From NCBI GenBank assembly GCA_964535215.1, contig CAZHST010000023.1:1-52720 (forward strand): DNA of 52,720 nt. The letters are read 5' to 3'. The stretch's first letter is position 1; each line of letters begins with the position of its first letter. The translations under genes were made by a program, and so were the position numbers. Below the pieces are notes generated by a model, which was not told where the DNA came from, ran no database searches, and saw only the letters and a program-made list of their open reading frames with translations. The DNA comes from JACQHM01 sp964535215 (lineage in GTDB: Bacteria; Methylomirabilota; Methylomirabilia; Methylomirabilales; JACQHM01). Below are positions 43,889 to 52,695 of the stretch, one piece after another.

Positions 43889-43914
43889 GTATTCCACTTC
43901 CTCCCCCCTGTCAA
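43886..43914 (-). promoter_or_regulatory. promoter-like element before hsdM relic
   Basis: TTGACA (43909-43914), 17-bp spacer, TACATG (43886-43891). The -10 overlaps the 43888 start codon, so a transcript would favour the ATG at 43852. It may still drive the restriction island. Confidence 0.4.
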
Positions 43915-43997
43915 GTCCTTTATGCCCGTGTCCGGATCTCAGGCCAAGGGGAGGGGGATCGGAGGCAGAGAGACATGGACAGGGGGCCCTTTCCCTG

Positions 43998-44026
43998 TTG
44001 AACTCTTCCCGGCCTTCAGGTAGACT
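43998..44026 (+). promoter_or_regulatory. promoter of the UvrD-like helicase gene
   Basis: TTGAAC (43998-44003), 17-bp spacer, TAGACT (44021-44026). The start would be near 44033, giving a leader of about 27 nt. Confidence 0.52.
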
Positions 44027-44059
44027 CAGGCTCGGCTGGATGGAGGCCGGCCGAATCCC

Positions 44060-46060
44060 ATGAGACGCTACGTCCTGAAACCGGCAAGGGCCACCGTTGA
44101 CCTTCGACGGTACGAACAGGAGCTGAACCCGCAGCAGTTCGAGGCGGTGACGGCGGGGGAGGGGCCCCACCTGGTCATCGCCGGGGCAGGGTCGGGCAAG
44201 ACCCGGGTCGTCACGTACCGGGTCGCCTACCTCTTAGACTGCGGGGTTGACCCCTCCTCCATCCTGTTAACGACTTTTACCAACAAGGCGGCCCGGGAGA
44301 TGCTCCGGCGTGCCCAGTCCCTGGCGAACAAGGACATCCGGCCCCTCTGGGGCGGGACGTTCCACCATCTGGGGAATCTGACCTTGCGCCGCCATGCCCA
44401 TGCTGTAGGGCTTTCGGAGAACTACACGATCCTGGACCGGGAGGATGCCAAGGAGCTTCTGGAGTCCTGTGTCTCCGATCTCAAGCTGAAAAAGGGGAAG
44501 AGCCGATTCCCGAAGGGCGAAGTCCTCCAGGACCTCCTGAGCTTCAGCGTCAACACCCAAACCCCTCTGGAAAAGGTCCTGGAGGATCGTTCCCCCTTCT
44601 TCCTGGAATTCGCCGAGGAGATCACCAGGATCGCCAAGCGGTACGAGGAGCGGAAGCGGCAGGGAAACCTGGTGGACTACGACGATCTCCTCCTCCTCTG
44701 GTGGAAGCTCCTGAACGAGGAGCCGGCGATCCTGGAGCTGTACGCCACCCGCTTCCGCTACCTCCTCTGCGACGAGTACCAGGACACGAACAGGCTCCAG
44801 GGGGAGGTCCTTGACCTCCTCGCTTCCCACCACCGGAACCTGATGGTGGTGGGGGACGATGCCCAGAGTATCTACCGGTTCAGGGGGGCCCACTATGAAA
44901 ATATCCTCCGCTTCACCGAGCGGTACCCGGATGCCACGATCCACAAACTCGAGCTGAACTATCGCAGCACGCCTGAAATCCTCAACCTGGCCAACGAGAG
45001 CATCCGCTGGAACAGACACCAGTATCAGAAAACCCTCAAGGCCGTCCGAACGTCCGGGCCCCTCCCGGTCCTGGTCACCGCCATGGACGAGCTGGAGCAG
45101 GCGGCCTTTGTCGCCCAACGGGTCCTGGAGCTTCAGGACGAGGGCATCCCCCTGCCCGAGATCGCCGTCCTCTACCGCTCCCACTACCAGTCCCTGGAGC
45201 TTCAGATGGAACTCACCCGGCGGGGCATCCCCTTTGAGGTCCGCTCGGGCCTCCGCTTCTTCGAGCAGGCCCATGTGAAGGACGTGACCAGTTTTTTAAG
45301 GATCGTCTCAAACCCCTGGGATGAGCTGTCCTGGAAGCGGGCCTTGAAGCTCTACCCGGGGGTGGGGAGCGCCACGGCGGAGCGGATCTGGCAGGCGATC
45401 CGACAGGCCCCTTTGCCGCTCGATGCGGTCTTCGAGATTGAAAGTTCTTTCCTCCCCCAACCGGCCCGGCGGGGATTCGGCCAGTTTTTGAAACTCCTTC
45501 AGAAACTGAAGGCCCCTGAGCTTCAAAGGTCCCCGGCCGGGATGCTCCAGAGGGTCCTGGAGGAGGGGTACGAAGACTACCTGAAGAGCCGGTATGCCAA
45601 CTGGTTTTCCCGCCTGGAGGATCTGTATCAACTGACGACTTTCGCCGCCCGGTATCAAAGCCTGGAGGGGTTCTTGAGCGAATTGGCCCTGCTGGGGATC
45701 GTGGCGGGGGAGGAGGCCCTGGCCGAGGACGCTGAAGGAGAGCGGCTGATCCTTTCCACGATCCACCAGGCCAAAGGATTAGAATGGACCGTCGTCTTTC
45801 TCATCTGGCTGGCCGAAGGGAGGATGCCCGCACCGGCGGCCTTGAAGGAGGAGGGAGGCGAGGAGGAGGAGCGGCGCCTCTTCTACGTGGCGGTGACCCG
45901 GGCGAAAGAACACCTGTACTTGTCCTACCCCCTCCTCTCCCAGGATTTCAGGCGCCATCCGGTCCTGGTGCAACCGTCCCGGTTCGTGAAAGAGCTGCCC
46001 GAGACGTGCTACGAGCGGTGGGAGATCGCCCCCATGACGGGGAACGACCGGTATCAGTAG
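44060..46060 (+). CDS. UvrD/Rep/PcrA-family DNA helicase
   Basis: A 666-aa superfamily 1A helicase. Walker A AGAGSGKT is at 41-48, motif Ia TTFTNKAA, motif II DEYQD at 238-242, motif III GDDAQSIYRFRGA, motif IV NYRS, motif V in TIHQAKGLEW and motif VI VAVTRAKEHLYLSYP. These helicases unwind 3'-5' in repair and replication. At about 660 aa it is shorter than E. coli UvrD (720), mainly at the C terminus. ATG 44060 has a weak site (GGAGGCC further up). It lies just outside the restriction island and shares an intergenic region with it, so its promoter may mark the island edge. Confidence 0.93.
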   Translation: MRRYVLKPARATVDLRRYEQELNPQQFEAVTAGEGPHLVIAGAGSGKTRVVTYRVAYLLDCGVDPSSILLTTFTNKAAREMLRRAQSLANKDIRPLWGGTFHHLGNLTLRRHAHAVGLSENYTILDREDAKELLESCVSDLKLKKGKSRFPKGEVLQDLLSFSVNTQTPLEKVLEDRSPFFLEFAEEITRIAKRYEERKRQGNLVDYDDLLLLWWKLLNEEPAILELYATRFRYLLCDEYQDTNRLQGEVLDLLASHHRNLMVVGDDAQSIYRFRGAHYENILRFTERYPDATIHKLELNYRSTPEILNLANESIRWNRHQYQKTLKAVRTSGPLPVLVTAMDELEQAAFVAQRVLELQDEGIPLPEIAVLYRSHYQSLELQMELTRRGIPFEVRSGLRFFEQAHVKDVTSFLRIVSNPWDELSWKRALKLYPGVGSATAERIWQAIRQAPLPLDAVFEIESSFLPQPARRGFGQFLKLLQKLKAPELQRSPAGMLQRVLEEGYEDYLKSRYANWFSRLEDLYQLTTFAARYQSLEGFLSELALLGIVAGEEALAEDAEGERLILSTIHQAKGLEWTVVFLIWLAEGRMPAPAALKEEGGEEEERRLFYVAVTRAKEHLYLSYPLLSQDFRRHPVLVQPSRFVKELPETCYERWEIAPMTGNDRYQ

Positions 46061-46623
46061 GGGTAAAAAGGATCAAAGGGATAAAAGGGGTAGGGATAAG
46101 GGCCCCACCAGTAGGGCCTCCTCCAGGAGGGTCTCCAATACCAGGGGGGCCAAGGTTCGACCCAGTAGGGGGGAGGAAGGAGGGCGGCTGAAGACGGCCA
46201 CGCTCGGAGATCTCTGGCCTCCAGGTACGGGAGGGCCTCCCCGCCTCGCTCCCTCGCCCCCTGGACCTCACCGATGACGGCGATGAGGCCCCCTAAGCCC
46301 GGGAGTTCCCGCTTGAGGGAGCCCGGAACCCTGACAAGGAAGCGCCCCTGCGATTCCCTCGAGAGCCGGGGAAGGGCCTCGGATGTCAGGGGACGCTGGA
46401 GGATCTCCAGCTCCGTTTCCCCATCCCCTGGGACGGCTCGGATCAGCTCGCCGCCGACCATCACGATCCGTCCCCGGTAGGCCTCAGGGTTCTTGACGAG
46501 CTGGGGAAAGCTCACCGTAGGGTCGACCTGCTCCATCAACGCCTTGGGGAAGGTGGAGGCACAGGCCGAGAGGAGGACCAAAAGGTTAAAGAGGCCCACC
46601 ACCTTTCCAAGCTTCACAGCCAT
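46054..46623 (-). CDS. Slp-family outer-membrane lipoprotein
   Basis: A 189-aa lipoprotein: signal peptide with lipobox LLSAC (acylated C21), then the Slp domain (VSFPQLVKNPEAYRGRIVMVGGEL block; the YRG-x-V-x-x-GG core is diagnostic). The C terminus is an unusual aromatic tail of about 40 residues (repeated Pro-Tyr, Trp-Pro, Tyr-Pro). Slp proteins are induced at stationary phase in enterobacteria; function unclear. The stop overlaps the convergent helicase gene by 7 bp. Confidence 0.85.
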   Translation of the reverse strand: MAVKLGKVVGLFNLLVLLSACASTFPKALMEQVDPTVSFPQLVKNPEAYRGRIVMVGGELIRAVPGDGETELEILQRPLTSEALPRLSRESQGRFLVRVPGSLKRELPGLGGLIAVIGEVQGARERGGEALPYLEARDLRAWPSSAALLPPPYWVEPWPPWYWRPSWRRPYWWGPYPYPFYPFDPFYPY

Positions 46624-46632
46624 GACACCTCT

Positions 46633-46660
46633 ATTGTACCACCCTTTTCCACAGTGTCAA
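46633..46660 (-). promoter_or_regulatory. slp promoter, nearly leaderless
   Basis: TTGACA (46655-46660), 16-bp spacer, TACAAT (46633-46638). The predicted start near 46626 leaves only a few nucleotides before the ATG at 46623. The -35 overlaps the start codon region of the divergent permease gene. Confidence 0.6.
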
Positions 46661-47721
46661 TGATCATGGACCGGCAGTCGTTTCGAAACAGCTTCCTGTT
46701 CATCACCCTCCTGCTCATCAGCTTCGGACTCTACCGTATCTTCTCCCCTTTCTTTGCCCCGCTCCTCTGGGCCGGTGTCCTGGCCCTGATCTTCTTCCCC
46801 ATTCAACAGGCTCTGACGCGACGGCTCCGGCAGCGGGCCGGGCTCGTAGCGATGCTCCTGACCCTTGCCGTGGTCCTCGCCCTCGTCCTCCCCGCCTTTG
46901 CCTTTTCCTGGGTCCTGGTGGATGAGGCGGTAAAGTTTTACCAGTCCTTCCGGACCATCGTGGAGCAAGGGGGGGTGGCCGCGCTGGCCGAACATCCTCG
47001 GATCGGGTGGCTAAAAAAGCTGTGGTCCGGCCTCGATGCCCAGCTCCAATCCCTGGGCTTTGACGTGAAGGCCCTTCCCCTCCGGGGTGCCGAGGCGCTG
47101 ACCGGGGTCCTGGTTTCGTGGCTGGGGACCGCTGCCAGGAACGTCCTCACGTTCATCACCGATCTCTCCCTGATGGCCATCGCCCTCTTCTTCCTGTTCC
47201 GGGATGGGGAAAAACTCCTCCTCTGGCTGAAGGGGGTCCTCCCGCTCCGATCCGAAGAGATGGAGACCGCCTTTACCCGCCTAGGGGGGACGATCGTGGC
47301 CGTCGTGAGAGGGACGCTCCTGACGGCGGGGATCCAGGGGGTGTTGACCGGCTTGATGCTGTGGGCCACAGGGGTCCCTTACCCGGCCCTCCTTGGATTT
47401 CTTAGCATGATCCTTGCCCTCCTGCCCTTCGGCGGGACGGCGCTGATTTGGGCTCCGGCGGCCCTCTTCCTCATCCTGAACGGCTCCGTGGTGAAAGGCA
47501 TCATCCTGGCCGTCTGGGGGGCCCTCGTGGTCAGCACCGCGGATAACGTTTTGAAGCCGATCCTTATCTCCGGCAGGACCGCCCTCCCCACCGGCCTCCT
47601 CTTCTTCGGGATCCTGGGAGGCCTGGTCGCCTTTGGCTTCTCAGGGTTGGTCCTGGGCCCCGCCCTGATGGCCATGTTTCTCACCTGTGTGGAGCTGTTC
47701 ACGCCAACCGAATCCGACTAG
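46660..47721 (+). CDS. AI-2E/PerM (UPF0118) family membrane protein
   Basis: A 353-aa inner-membrane protein with about eight hydrophobic segments (N-terminal cluster at residues 10-85, a pair near 160-180, then a C-terminal series from about 215). The periplasmic/cytosolic helical loop between segments 3 and 4 is usual for the family. Members export AI-2 or act as ion/solute permeases; the role here is unknown. The start is uncertain: ATG 46660, ATG 46666 and a GTG at 46654 lie together with no clear ribosome site. Confidence 0.88.
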   Translation: MIMDRQSFRNSFLFITLLLISFGLYRIFSPFFAPLLWAGVLALIFFPIQQALTRRLRQRAGLVAMLLTLAVVLALVLPAFAFSWVLVDEAVKFYQSFRTIVEQGGVAALAEHPRIGWLKKLWSGLDAQLQSLGFDVKALPLRGAEALTGVLVSWLGTAARNVLTFITDLSLMAIALFFLFRDGEKLLLWLKGVLPLRSEEMETAFTRLGGTIVAVVRGTLLTAGIQGVLTGLMLWATGVPYPALLGFLSMILALLPFGGTALIWAPAALFLILNGSVVKGIILAVWGALVVSTADNVLKPILISGRTALPTGLLFFGILGGLVAFGFSGLVLGPALMAMFLTCVELFTPTESD

Positions 47722-47729
47722 ATGCCTCC

Positions 47730-48122
47730 CTATCGCACCTCAACGATGATCTTCCGCTCCCGGGGACCGTCCAGCTCGACCAGCATCACCGCCTGCCAGG
47801 TCCCGAGCAGGAGCCTCCCGTCCTTGACCGGGATTGTCTCACTCGGGCCGATGAGGGCTGCCTTGATGTGGGCAGCTCCATTGTTGTCGATCCGGTCGTG
47901 GCGCCAGATCCCCTCAGGGATGAGCTTCGCCAGGGCGTCGAGAAAGTCCTCACAGACGTTCGGGTCGGCGTTCTCGTTCACCGTGATGGCGGCCGTCGCA
48001 TGAGGGGTGTAAACGCAGCAGATCCCCTCCCTGACGTTAGCCGTCTTCACGATCTCCCGCACCCTGGCCGTGATATCAATCATCTGGTACCGCCGACCAC
48101 TCTTGATGGAAAATTCCTGCAT
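47730..48122 (-). CDS. YjbQ/UPF0047 family protein
   Basis: A 130-aa beta-rich trimeric-type protein. The block PHATAAITVNENADPNVCEDFL with His41 carries the presumed metal site, and the C-terminal LLLGTWQAVMLVELDGPR segment is diagnostic. Some members have a weak thiamine-phosphate synthase activity, but the true role is open. The gene stops 8 bp past the permease stop and is convergent with it. Confidence 0.92.
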   Translation of the reverse strand: MQEFSIKSGRRYQMIDITARVREIVKTANVREGICCVYTPHATAAITVNENADPNVCEDFLDALAKLIPEGIWRHDRIDNNGAAHIKAALIGPSETIPVKDGRLLLGTWQAVMLVELDGPRERKIIVEVR

Positions 48123-48231
48123 CCTTCCCCCTCCTCCGCACCCATGGCCCTCCAGAAGGGCTCGCTTCTCCTCTCCAACTTGAACCTCCTCAATCCGGGC
48201 CTATCGGAGGGGTCCGGCTCGATCTTCCCCA

Positions 48232-49254
48232 TCATGGCTTCAGGAGGAGCTTCCCGAAGAAGTCCCGGTCCATCATCCGCTTCTGGGCCTCGGCTGCGTC
48301 CTTCAAGGGATAGACCGTGTCAATGATCGGCCTGAGGGTCCCCTCCCCCACCAGTCGGATGACGTCCAGGAACTCCCGTTTTGTGCCCAGCATCGAGCCG
48401 ATGATGGAAAGCTGCTTGGTGTAGAAGGGTCGAATCTCAAACTCGGCCTTAGGGCCCGTGGTCGCCCCGCAGATGACCAGCCGCCCTCCCCGGGCCAGGC
48501 TCCTCAAGCTCCCCTCAAAGGTGGCTGGGCCAACATGCTCGAAGACCACATCCACCCCCCGGCCGTTGGTCAGCTTCAGGGCCTCCTGGGCGAAGTCGGC
48601 CTTGCTGTAGTTGATCCCGTGGTCCGCCCCAAGCTCCTTCGCCTTTTCAAGCTTCTCATCGCTCCCCGCCGTGGCAATCACCCTGGCCCCGGCAACCTTC
48701 GCGATCTGGATGGCGGCCGAGCCGATCCCGCTTCCGGCGGCCTGGACCAGCAGGGTCTCGCCGGCCCGGAGCCTGGCACGGGTGATCAGCATATGCCAGG
48801 AGGTCAGGAAGTTGACGGGGACGGCGGCCGCCTCCTCGAAGGTGAGCCCCTCTGGGATCGGGACACAGTTCGTGGCCGGGACCTTCACCAGCTCCGCATA
48901 GCCCCCGTTCACCTGGTAACCCAGGATCTTGAAGCCAAGACAGATGTTGTCCTCACCCGCCAGGCAGTACTCGCACCGGCCACAGCTTAAGGCGGGGTCC
49001 ACGACGACCCGCTGGCCGACATGGAAACCCTCGACCCCAGGGCCTAGTCCGGCAACCTCACCGGCGACGTCCGTTCCCCCGATGTGGGGGAGCGGGACAT
49101 TGGGAAGCCGCTCCCGGACCCAGATGTCCAGCCGGTTCAACCCGCAGGCCCTGACCCGGATCAGGACCTCCCCTGGCCCAGCTTTGGGCTCCGGAGCGTC
49201 CTCATACCTTAAGACGTCTAATCCTCCCTGCTGATGAAAGACAACGGCCTTCAT
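48232..49254 (-). CDS. MDR-superfamily oxidoreductase (quinone-reductase-like)
   Basis: A 340-aa NAD(P)-dependent enzyme. The structural-zinc lobe is complete (C91, C94, C97, C105). The catalytic-zinc site is not: Cys37 is kept, but the usual Cys-x-x-Asp-x-x-His and GHE are replaced by GLNRLD and GGTD. That pattern is nearer to zinc-free quinone oxidoreductases, so it is a hybrid. The nucleotide site is QAAGSGIGSAAIQIA. ATG 49254 has GGAGGGCAGGATG upstream. Confidence 0.86.
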   Translation of the reverse strand: MKAVVFHQQGGLDVLRYEDAPEPKAGPGEVLIRVRACGLNRLDIWVRERLPNVPLPHIGGTDVAGEVAGLGPGVEGFHVGQRVVVDPALSCGRCEYCLAGEDNICLGFKILGYQVNGGYAELVKVPATNCVPIPEGLTFEEAAAVPVNFLTSWHMLITRARLRAGETLLVQAAGSGIGSAAIQIAKVAGARVIATAGSDEKLEKAKELGADHGINYSKADFAQEALKLTNGRGVDVVFEHVGPATFEGSLRSLARGGRLVICGATTGPKAEFEIRPFYTKQLSIIGSMLGTKREFLDVIRLVGEGTLRPIIDTVYPLKDAAEAQKRMMDRDFFGKLLLKP

Positions 49255-49290
49255 CCTGCCCTCCTTTCCCCCAACGACTCCCCGAGACCC

Positions 49291-50388
49291 TCACCCCTCT
49301 TGAAGTTCTCGCTCGGGATAGGCCCCGATCCGGACAGACACCTGAAGCTCCTGCCCTTTCCGGCGGAGGGTGATCCGGACCTCTTTCCCAACGGGGCTGG
49401 TCGAGACCACCCGGATCAGATCCTTGGGGCTGTTGATCGGGACCTCATCAATGGACAGGATGATATCCCCCGGCAGGATCCCCCCTTCGGCGGCCGGTTG
49501 CCCTGGAAGCACGGCATTGACGAACACCCCCGTTCCAGCGGGGAGTCCCTCAAGCTCCGCCAGCTCATCGCTGACCTCTTCGATCTGGACGCCCAACCAG
49601 CCCCAGGTGATCGACCCTTTCTCGAGCAGTTGGGGGAGGAAGGCCTTGACGAGGTTGATAGGGACCGCAAAGCCCAAGCTCCCCCCCCGAGCCGCCATGG
49701 TGGTCACCCCGACCACTTGCCCGGCCATGTCCACGAGGGGGCCGCCGCTGTTTCCCGGATTGACCGCCGCATCGGTCTGGATGAACTCAAAGGCTGGTGA
49801 GGGGGCCTCATCGCTTACGCCTCGCCGGCCGATGATCCCCAGGCTCACCGAGTAATCAACGCCGAAAGGACTCCCCAAGGCCATGACCAGCTCGCCAAGC
49901 TTCAGCCGGTCCGAGTCCCCCAGGGGAAGGAAAGGCAGCTTCGAGGCCCCCTCCACCTTGATCAGGGCAAGATCAATCCGACGATCCCTGCCAAGGACCT
50001 GCCCGCGGAGGCGCTTCCCGTCGGCCAGGACGACCTCGACCTGGGACCCCTCCCCCACCACATGCTGGGCCGTAATGATGTACCCATCCTGGCTGATCAG
50101 AAACCCGGAACCCTGGGCCCTCCGGGGTTGGCGGGGCCCAAGGCTCGACCGGGCCTGGGCACCCGCGACCCGGATCTGAACGACTGCCGGCCGGAGCTGC
50201 TCGGCCAGTCGAGCGAGGGTCTGGTTCAGCCGGGCGATGTCGGGATCTACCTGAACCAATGGACCTTCCTGCCACAGGCCTTTAGGGGACGCCGAGGTCT
50301 CGGCCGCACCCGGGGTCATGGCCACCGGAAAGATCAAGAGGAAACCCAGGACGCTCGTCCAGACCCACCCGATCCATTGCCTCTTCAC
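49291..50388 (-). CDS. HtrA/DegP-family periplasmic serine protease
   Basis: A 365-aa exported trypsin-like protease with one PDZ domain, hence DegS-like in size. The signal/anchor segment spans about 10-29. The triad is H109 (ITAQHV), D139 (RIDLALIK) and S214 (GNSGGPL). The PDZ domain (about 270-360) has GWLGVQIEEV and GGILPGDIILSIDEV. The GTG at 50388 follows GGGGAGGAAC; a further ATG at 50418 lacks a ribosome site. It probably handles misfolded envelope proteins. Confidence 0.92.
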   Translation of the reverse strand: MKRQWIGWVWTSVLGFLLIFPVAMTPGAAETSASPKGLWQEGPLVQVDPDIARLNQTLARLAEQLRPAVVQIRVAGAQARSSLGPRQPRRAQGSGFLISQDGYIITAQHVVGEGSQVEVVLADGKRLRGQVLGRDRRIDLALIKVEGASKLPFLPLGDSDRLKLGELVMALGSPFGVDYSVSLGIIGRRGVSDEAPSPAFEFIQTDAAVNPGNSGGPLVDMAGQVVGVTTMAARGGSLGFAVPINLVKAFLPQLLEKGSITWGWLGVQIEEVSDELAELEGLPAGTGVFVNAVLPGQPAAEGGILPGDIILSIDEVPINSPKDLIRVVSTSPVGKEVRITLRRKGQELQVSVRIGAYPERELQEG

Positions 50389-50460
50389 GGCAGTTCCTCC
50401 CCGTTGGAAAGGGTTCATTTCAAAAAGTGTTCCGCCCTAAACGTTTACCCCTGTAGAAAC

Positions 50461-50489
50461 AGGATGCCCCCCCGTCCCCTTCCTGTCAA
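50461..50489 (-). promoter_or_regulatory. possible htrA promoter
   Basis: TTGACA (50484-50489), 17-bp spacer and a weak -10 CATCCT (50461-50466). Confidence 0.33.
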
Positions 50490-50565
50490 GCGGGCAGCCT
50501 CGGGGGCCCTGTCCCCCTGGCCAGGCCGTTGACGAAGCCCTGGTCAAGGTGGCCACCCTGGGGCT

Positions 50566-51480
50566 TTAGACCAGCCCACGGATCTGCTCCATCCTGGCGA
50601 GGAATCGATCCAATGACTGGCCATCGGGGGAGAAGGTGGGGTCGAAGCAGATCTCGTGCACCCCCAGGTTTCCACAGCCGTTGATATCTTCCCTGATCTG
50701 ATCCAGGGTGCCGCTGAAGATCCAACGCTCCTCCAGCGGCTGCTCGGTGACCTTGACATTGGCCCTCACCACCACCTGAAGGGTCGCCGGGTCCCGCCCT
50801 TCGGCCTCCGCCATCCCTTTTAGCGACTCGATCATCTGAGCCATCCCGTCCAGGGGGATCTCGACCGGGTGCCATCCATCGGCCATCCTCGCCACCCGCT
50901 TCAACGCGGTCGGGGTATAGGCGGCCAGAAAGATCGGTGGATGGGGCTTTTGGACCGGTTTTGGCTGGATGATGGACTTAGGGATGCGGAAGAACCTCCC
51001 GTGGAACTCAACCGGGTCGGTCGTCCAGACCGCCTTCAAGACCTGGAGGAACTCATCGGCCCTGGCCCCCCTTCCCCGGAAGGTGGCCCCGACCGCCTCG
51101 TACTCATCCTTTGACCAGCCCTGGCCCAGGCCGACTCGAAGCCTTCCCCCGGAGAGGACATCCAGGGTCGTCAGGCGGCGGGCCAGCATTACCGGGTTGT
51201 AGTAGGGCATATCCAGGACACTGGTCCCCAGGGCAATCCGCTTGGTATGCGCTGCAACGAAGGTCAAGGTCTCCACCGGGTCCAGGTTGTACTTAAAGAC
51301 CTCTGGAAGGGACCCATCCGCGGTGGCCGGGTACGGAGTCTGGGGATTTATCGGATAGAGGAGCCGTTCCGTGACCCAGAGGCTGTCATAGCCTAAGGCC
51401 TCGGCCCGCTGGGCCGCTTTCACGAGGGCCTCAGGGCTGGCGATGGGCCCAAGCTGGGGCAGGAAAAAACCGATTCGCAT
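50566..51480 (-). CDS. LLM-class (F420-type) flavin-dependent oxidoreductase
   Basis: A 304-aa TIM-barrel protein of the luciferase-like monooxygenase family. Visible blocks are GFFLPQLGP at the N terminus, ALGYDSLWVTE, ALGTSVLDMPYYNPVMLAR and GRLRVGLGQGW. The last two line the flavin/F420 pocket. Members use coenzyme F420 or FMN. A C-terminal ADGWHPV block is conserved. Start ATG 51480 has GGAGG upstream. It lies 32 bp after an alcohol dehydrogenase on the same strand, so the two are likely co-expressed. Substrate unknown. Confidence 0.9.
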   Translation of the reverse strand: MRIGFFLPQLGPIASPEALVKAAQRAEALGYDSLWVTERLLYPINPQTPYPATADGSLPEVFKYNLDPVETLTFVAAHTKRIALGTSVLDMPYYNPVMLARRLTTLDVLSGGRLRVGLGQGWSKDEYEAVGATFRGRGARADEFLQVLKAVWTTDPVEFHGRFFRIPKSIIQPKPVQKPHPPIFLAAYTPTALKRVARMADGWHPVEIPLDGMAQMIESLKGMAEAEGRDPATLQVVVRANVKVTEQPLEERWIFSGTLDQIREDINGCGNLGVHEICFDPTFSPDGQSLDRFLARMEQIRGLV

Positions 51481-51512
51481 GGAAACCTCCTTGGACGGAT
51501 AAGCTTTGAGCC

Positions 51513-52613
51513 CTAGGAGAAGGTCAGGACGCTACGGGCCGTCTCACCCCGCTCCAGGGCGTCATAGGCCTCGTTGATCTGCTCCAGGGGGTAGGCGCGG
51601 GTGAGGAGCTGGTCCAGCTTGAGCTTTCCGGCCATGTAAAGGTCTAGGAGCTTGGGGATGTCAACCCGCGGCCTGGCCGACCCGTAGAGGGATCCGGTCA
51701 CGGTCTTCTCCTGGAAGACCATCGGGAGGGTCTTCAAGGGGATCGTCGCATCCTTCCGGCTCACCCCAACGATGACGGCCACCCCCCGTTTGCGGAGCAC
51801 CTCCACCGCTTGAGCTATCGTCTCGGGGATCCCGACCACTTCGAAGGCATAGTCCACCCCCTGGCCACCGGTCAGGTCCTTGACCTGCACCACAGGATCG
51901 GTCCGGCTGGCGTTGACCAGATGGGTGGCCCCCAGCTCCCGGGCCAACTCGAGTTTGCTGTCCAGGAGGTCAACGGCAATGATCCTCTCCGCCCCCACCA
52001 GGGCGGCCCCCTGGACGACGTTCAGCCCGACCCCGCCGGTCCCGAAGACAGCCACGGATGACCCGGGGCGGACCTTGGCGGCATTCACCACCGCCCCGAC
52101 GCCGGTAACCACACTGCAGCCCACCAAGGCTGCCTTTTCCAGGGGGACATCCTCCCGGATCTTCACCACCGCCTGCTCCATCATCACGCTCAAGTGAGCA
52201 AACGTTGAGACCCCGGCGAAGTGCCTGATTTCCATCGAGCCTTTGCGAAAACGGCTGGTCCCATCCAGCAGGCGGCCCGTGTTCCGGATCTGGAGCGCCG
52301 CATCGCAGAGGGCCGGTCGCCCCCCCAGACACCACTCGCACTGGCCACAGGAGAGGCGCCACAGGGGGATGACGTGATCCCCCTTCCTGACGCTGGTCAC
52401 CCCCTCGCCGACCATCTCGACAATCCCGGCCCCCTCGTGGCCGAGGATCGCTGGAAGCGGCGCCTCCAGGTCCCCCTTGACCACATGGAGGTCGCTGTGG
52501 CAGACCCCACCCGCCACCATCCGGACCATGACCTCACCCCGCTTCGGCTCCTGGACCTCCACCTCCTCGACCATGAATCGTGTCTTCGGTGCATAGAGGA
52601 CTGCTGCCTTCAT
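51513..52613 (-). CDS. zinc alcohol dehydrogenase (class III/NDMA-like MDR)
   Basis: A 366-aa medium-chain dehydrogenase with both zincs. Catalytic ligands are C38 (GGVCHSD), H59-E60 (GHEGAG) and C166 (VGCSVVTG). Structural zinc uses C89, C92, C95 and C103. The dinucleotide fold is FGTGGVGLN. This architecture resembles the formaldehyde/NDMA-dependent class. Its operon partner is the LLM oxidoreductase. The substrate is not determined by sequence. Confidence 0.92.
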   Translation of the reverse strand: MKAAVLYAPKTRFMVEEVEVQEPKRGEVMVRMVAGGVCHSDLHVVKGDLEAPLPAILGHEGAGIVEMVGEGVTSVRKGDHVIPLWRLSCGQCEWCLGGRPALCDAALQIRNTGRLLDGTSRFRKGSMEIRHFAGVSTFAHLSVMMEQAVVKIREDVPLEKAALVGCSVVTGVGAVVNAAKVRPGSSVAVFGTGGVGLNVVQGAALVGAERIIAVDLLDSKLELARELGATHLVNASRTDPVVQVKDLTGGQGVDYAFEVVGIPETIAQAVEVLRKRGVAVIVGVSRKDATIPLKTLPMVFQEKTVTGSLYGSARPRVDIPKLLDLYMAGKLKLDQLLTRAYPLEQINEAYDALERGETARSVLTFS

Positions 52614-52658
52614 CCTCCCCTCCTTAAAATCCCGGCCTCATGGCAGGCGGATAGGCCG

Positions 52659-52695
52659 CGTCACGGTGACGTCCTCCCCCGAATGAATGCGGGGG
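52659..52695. repeat. hairpin pair resembling an IS200/IS605-type end
   Basis: A perfect odd palindrome CGTCAC-G-GTGACG (52659-52671) is followed by the hairpin CCCCCG with CGGGGG (52676-52695, loop AATGAATG). The GCATCC bases directly after are reminiscent of right ends of IS200/IS605 or IS1341-type elements. No transposase lies within the window. Confidence 0.35.

Noticed and set aside
50502..50566. Terminators downstream of the LLM gene
   Set aside because: Short G-C stems and an AAGCCC/GGGCTT pair exist, but no T run follows on the minus strand and pairing is interrupted.
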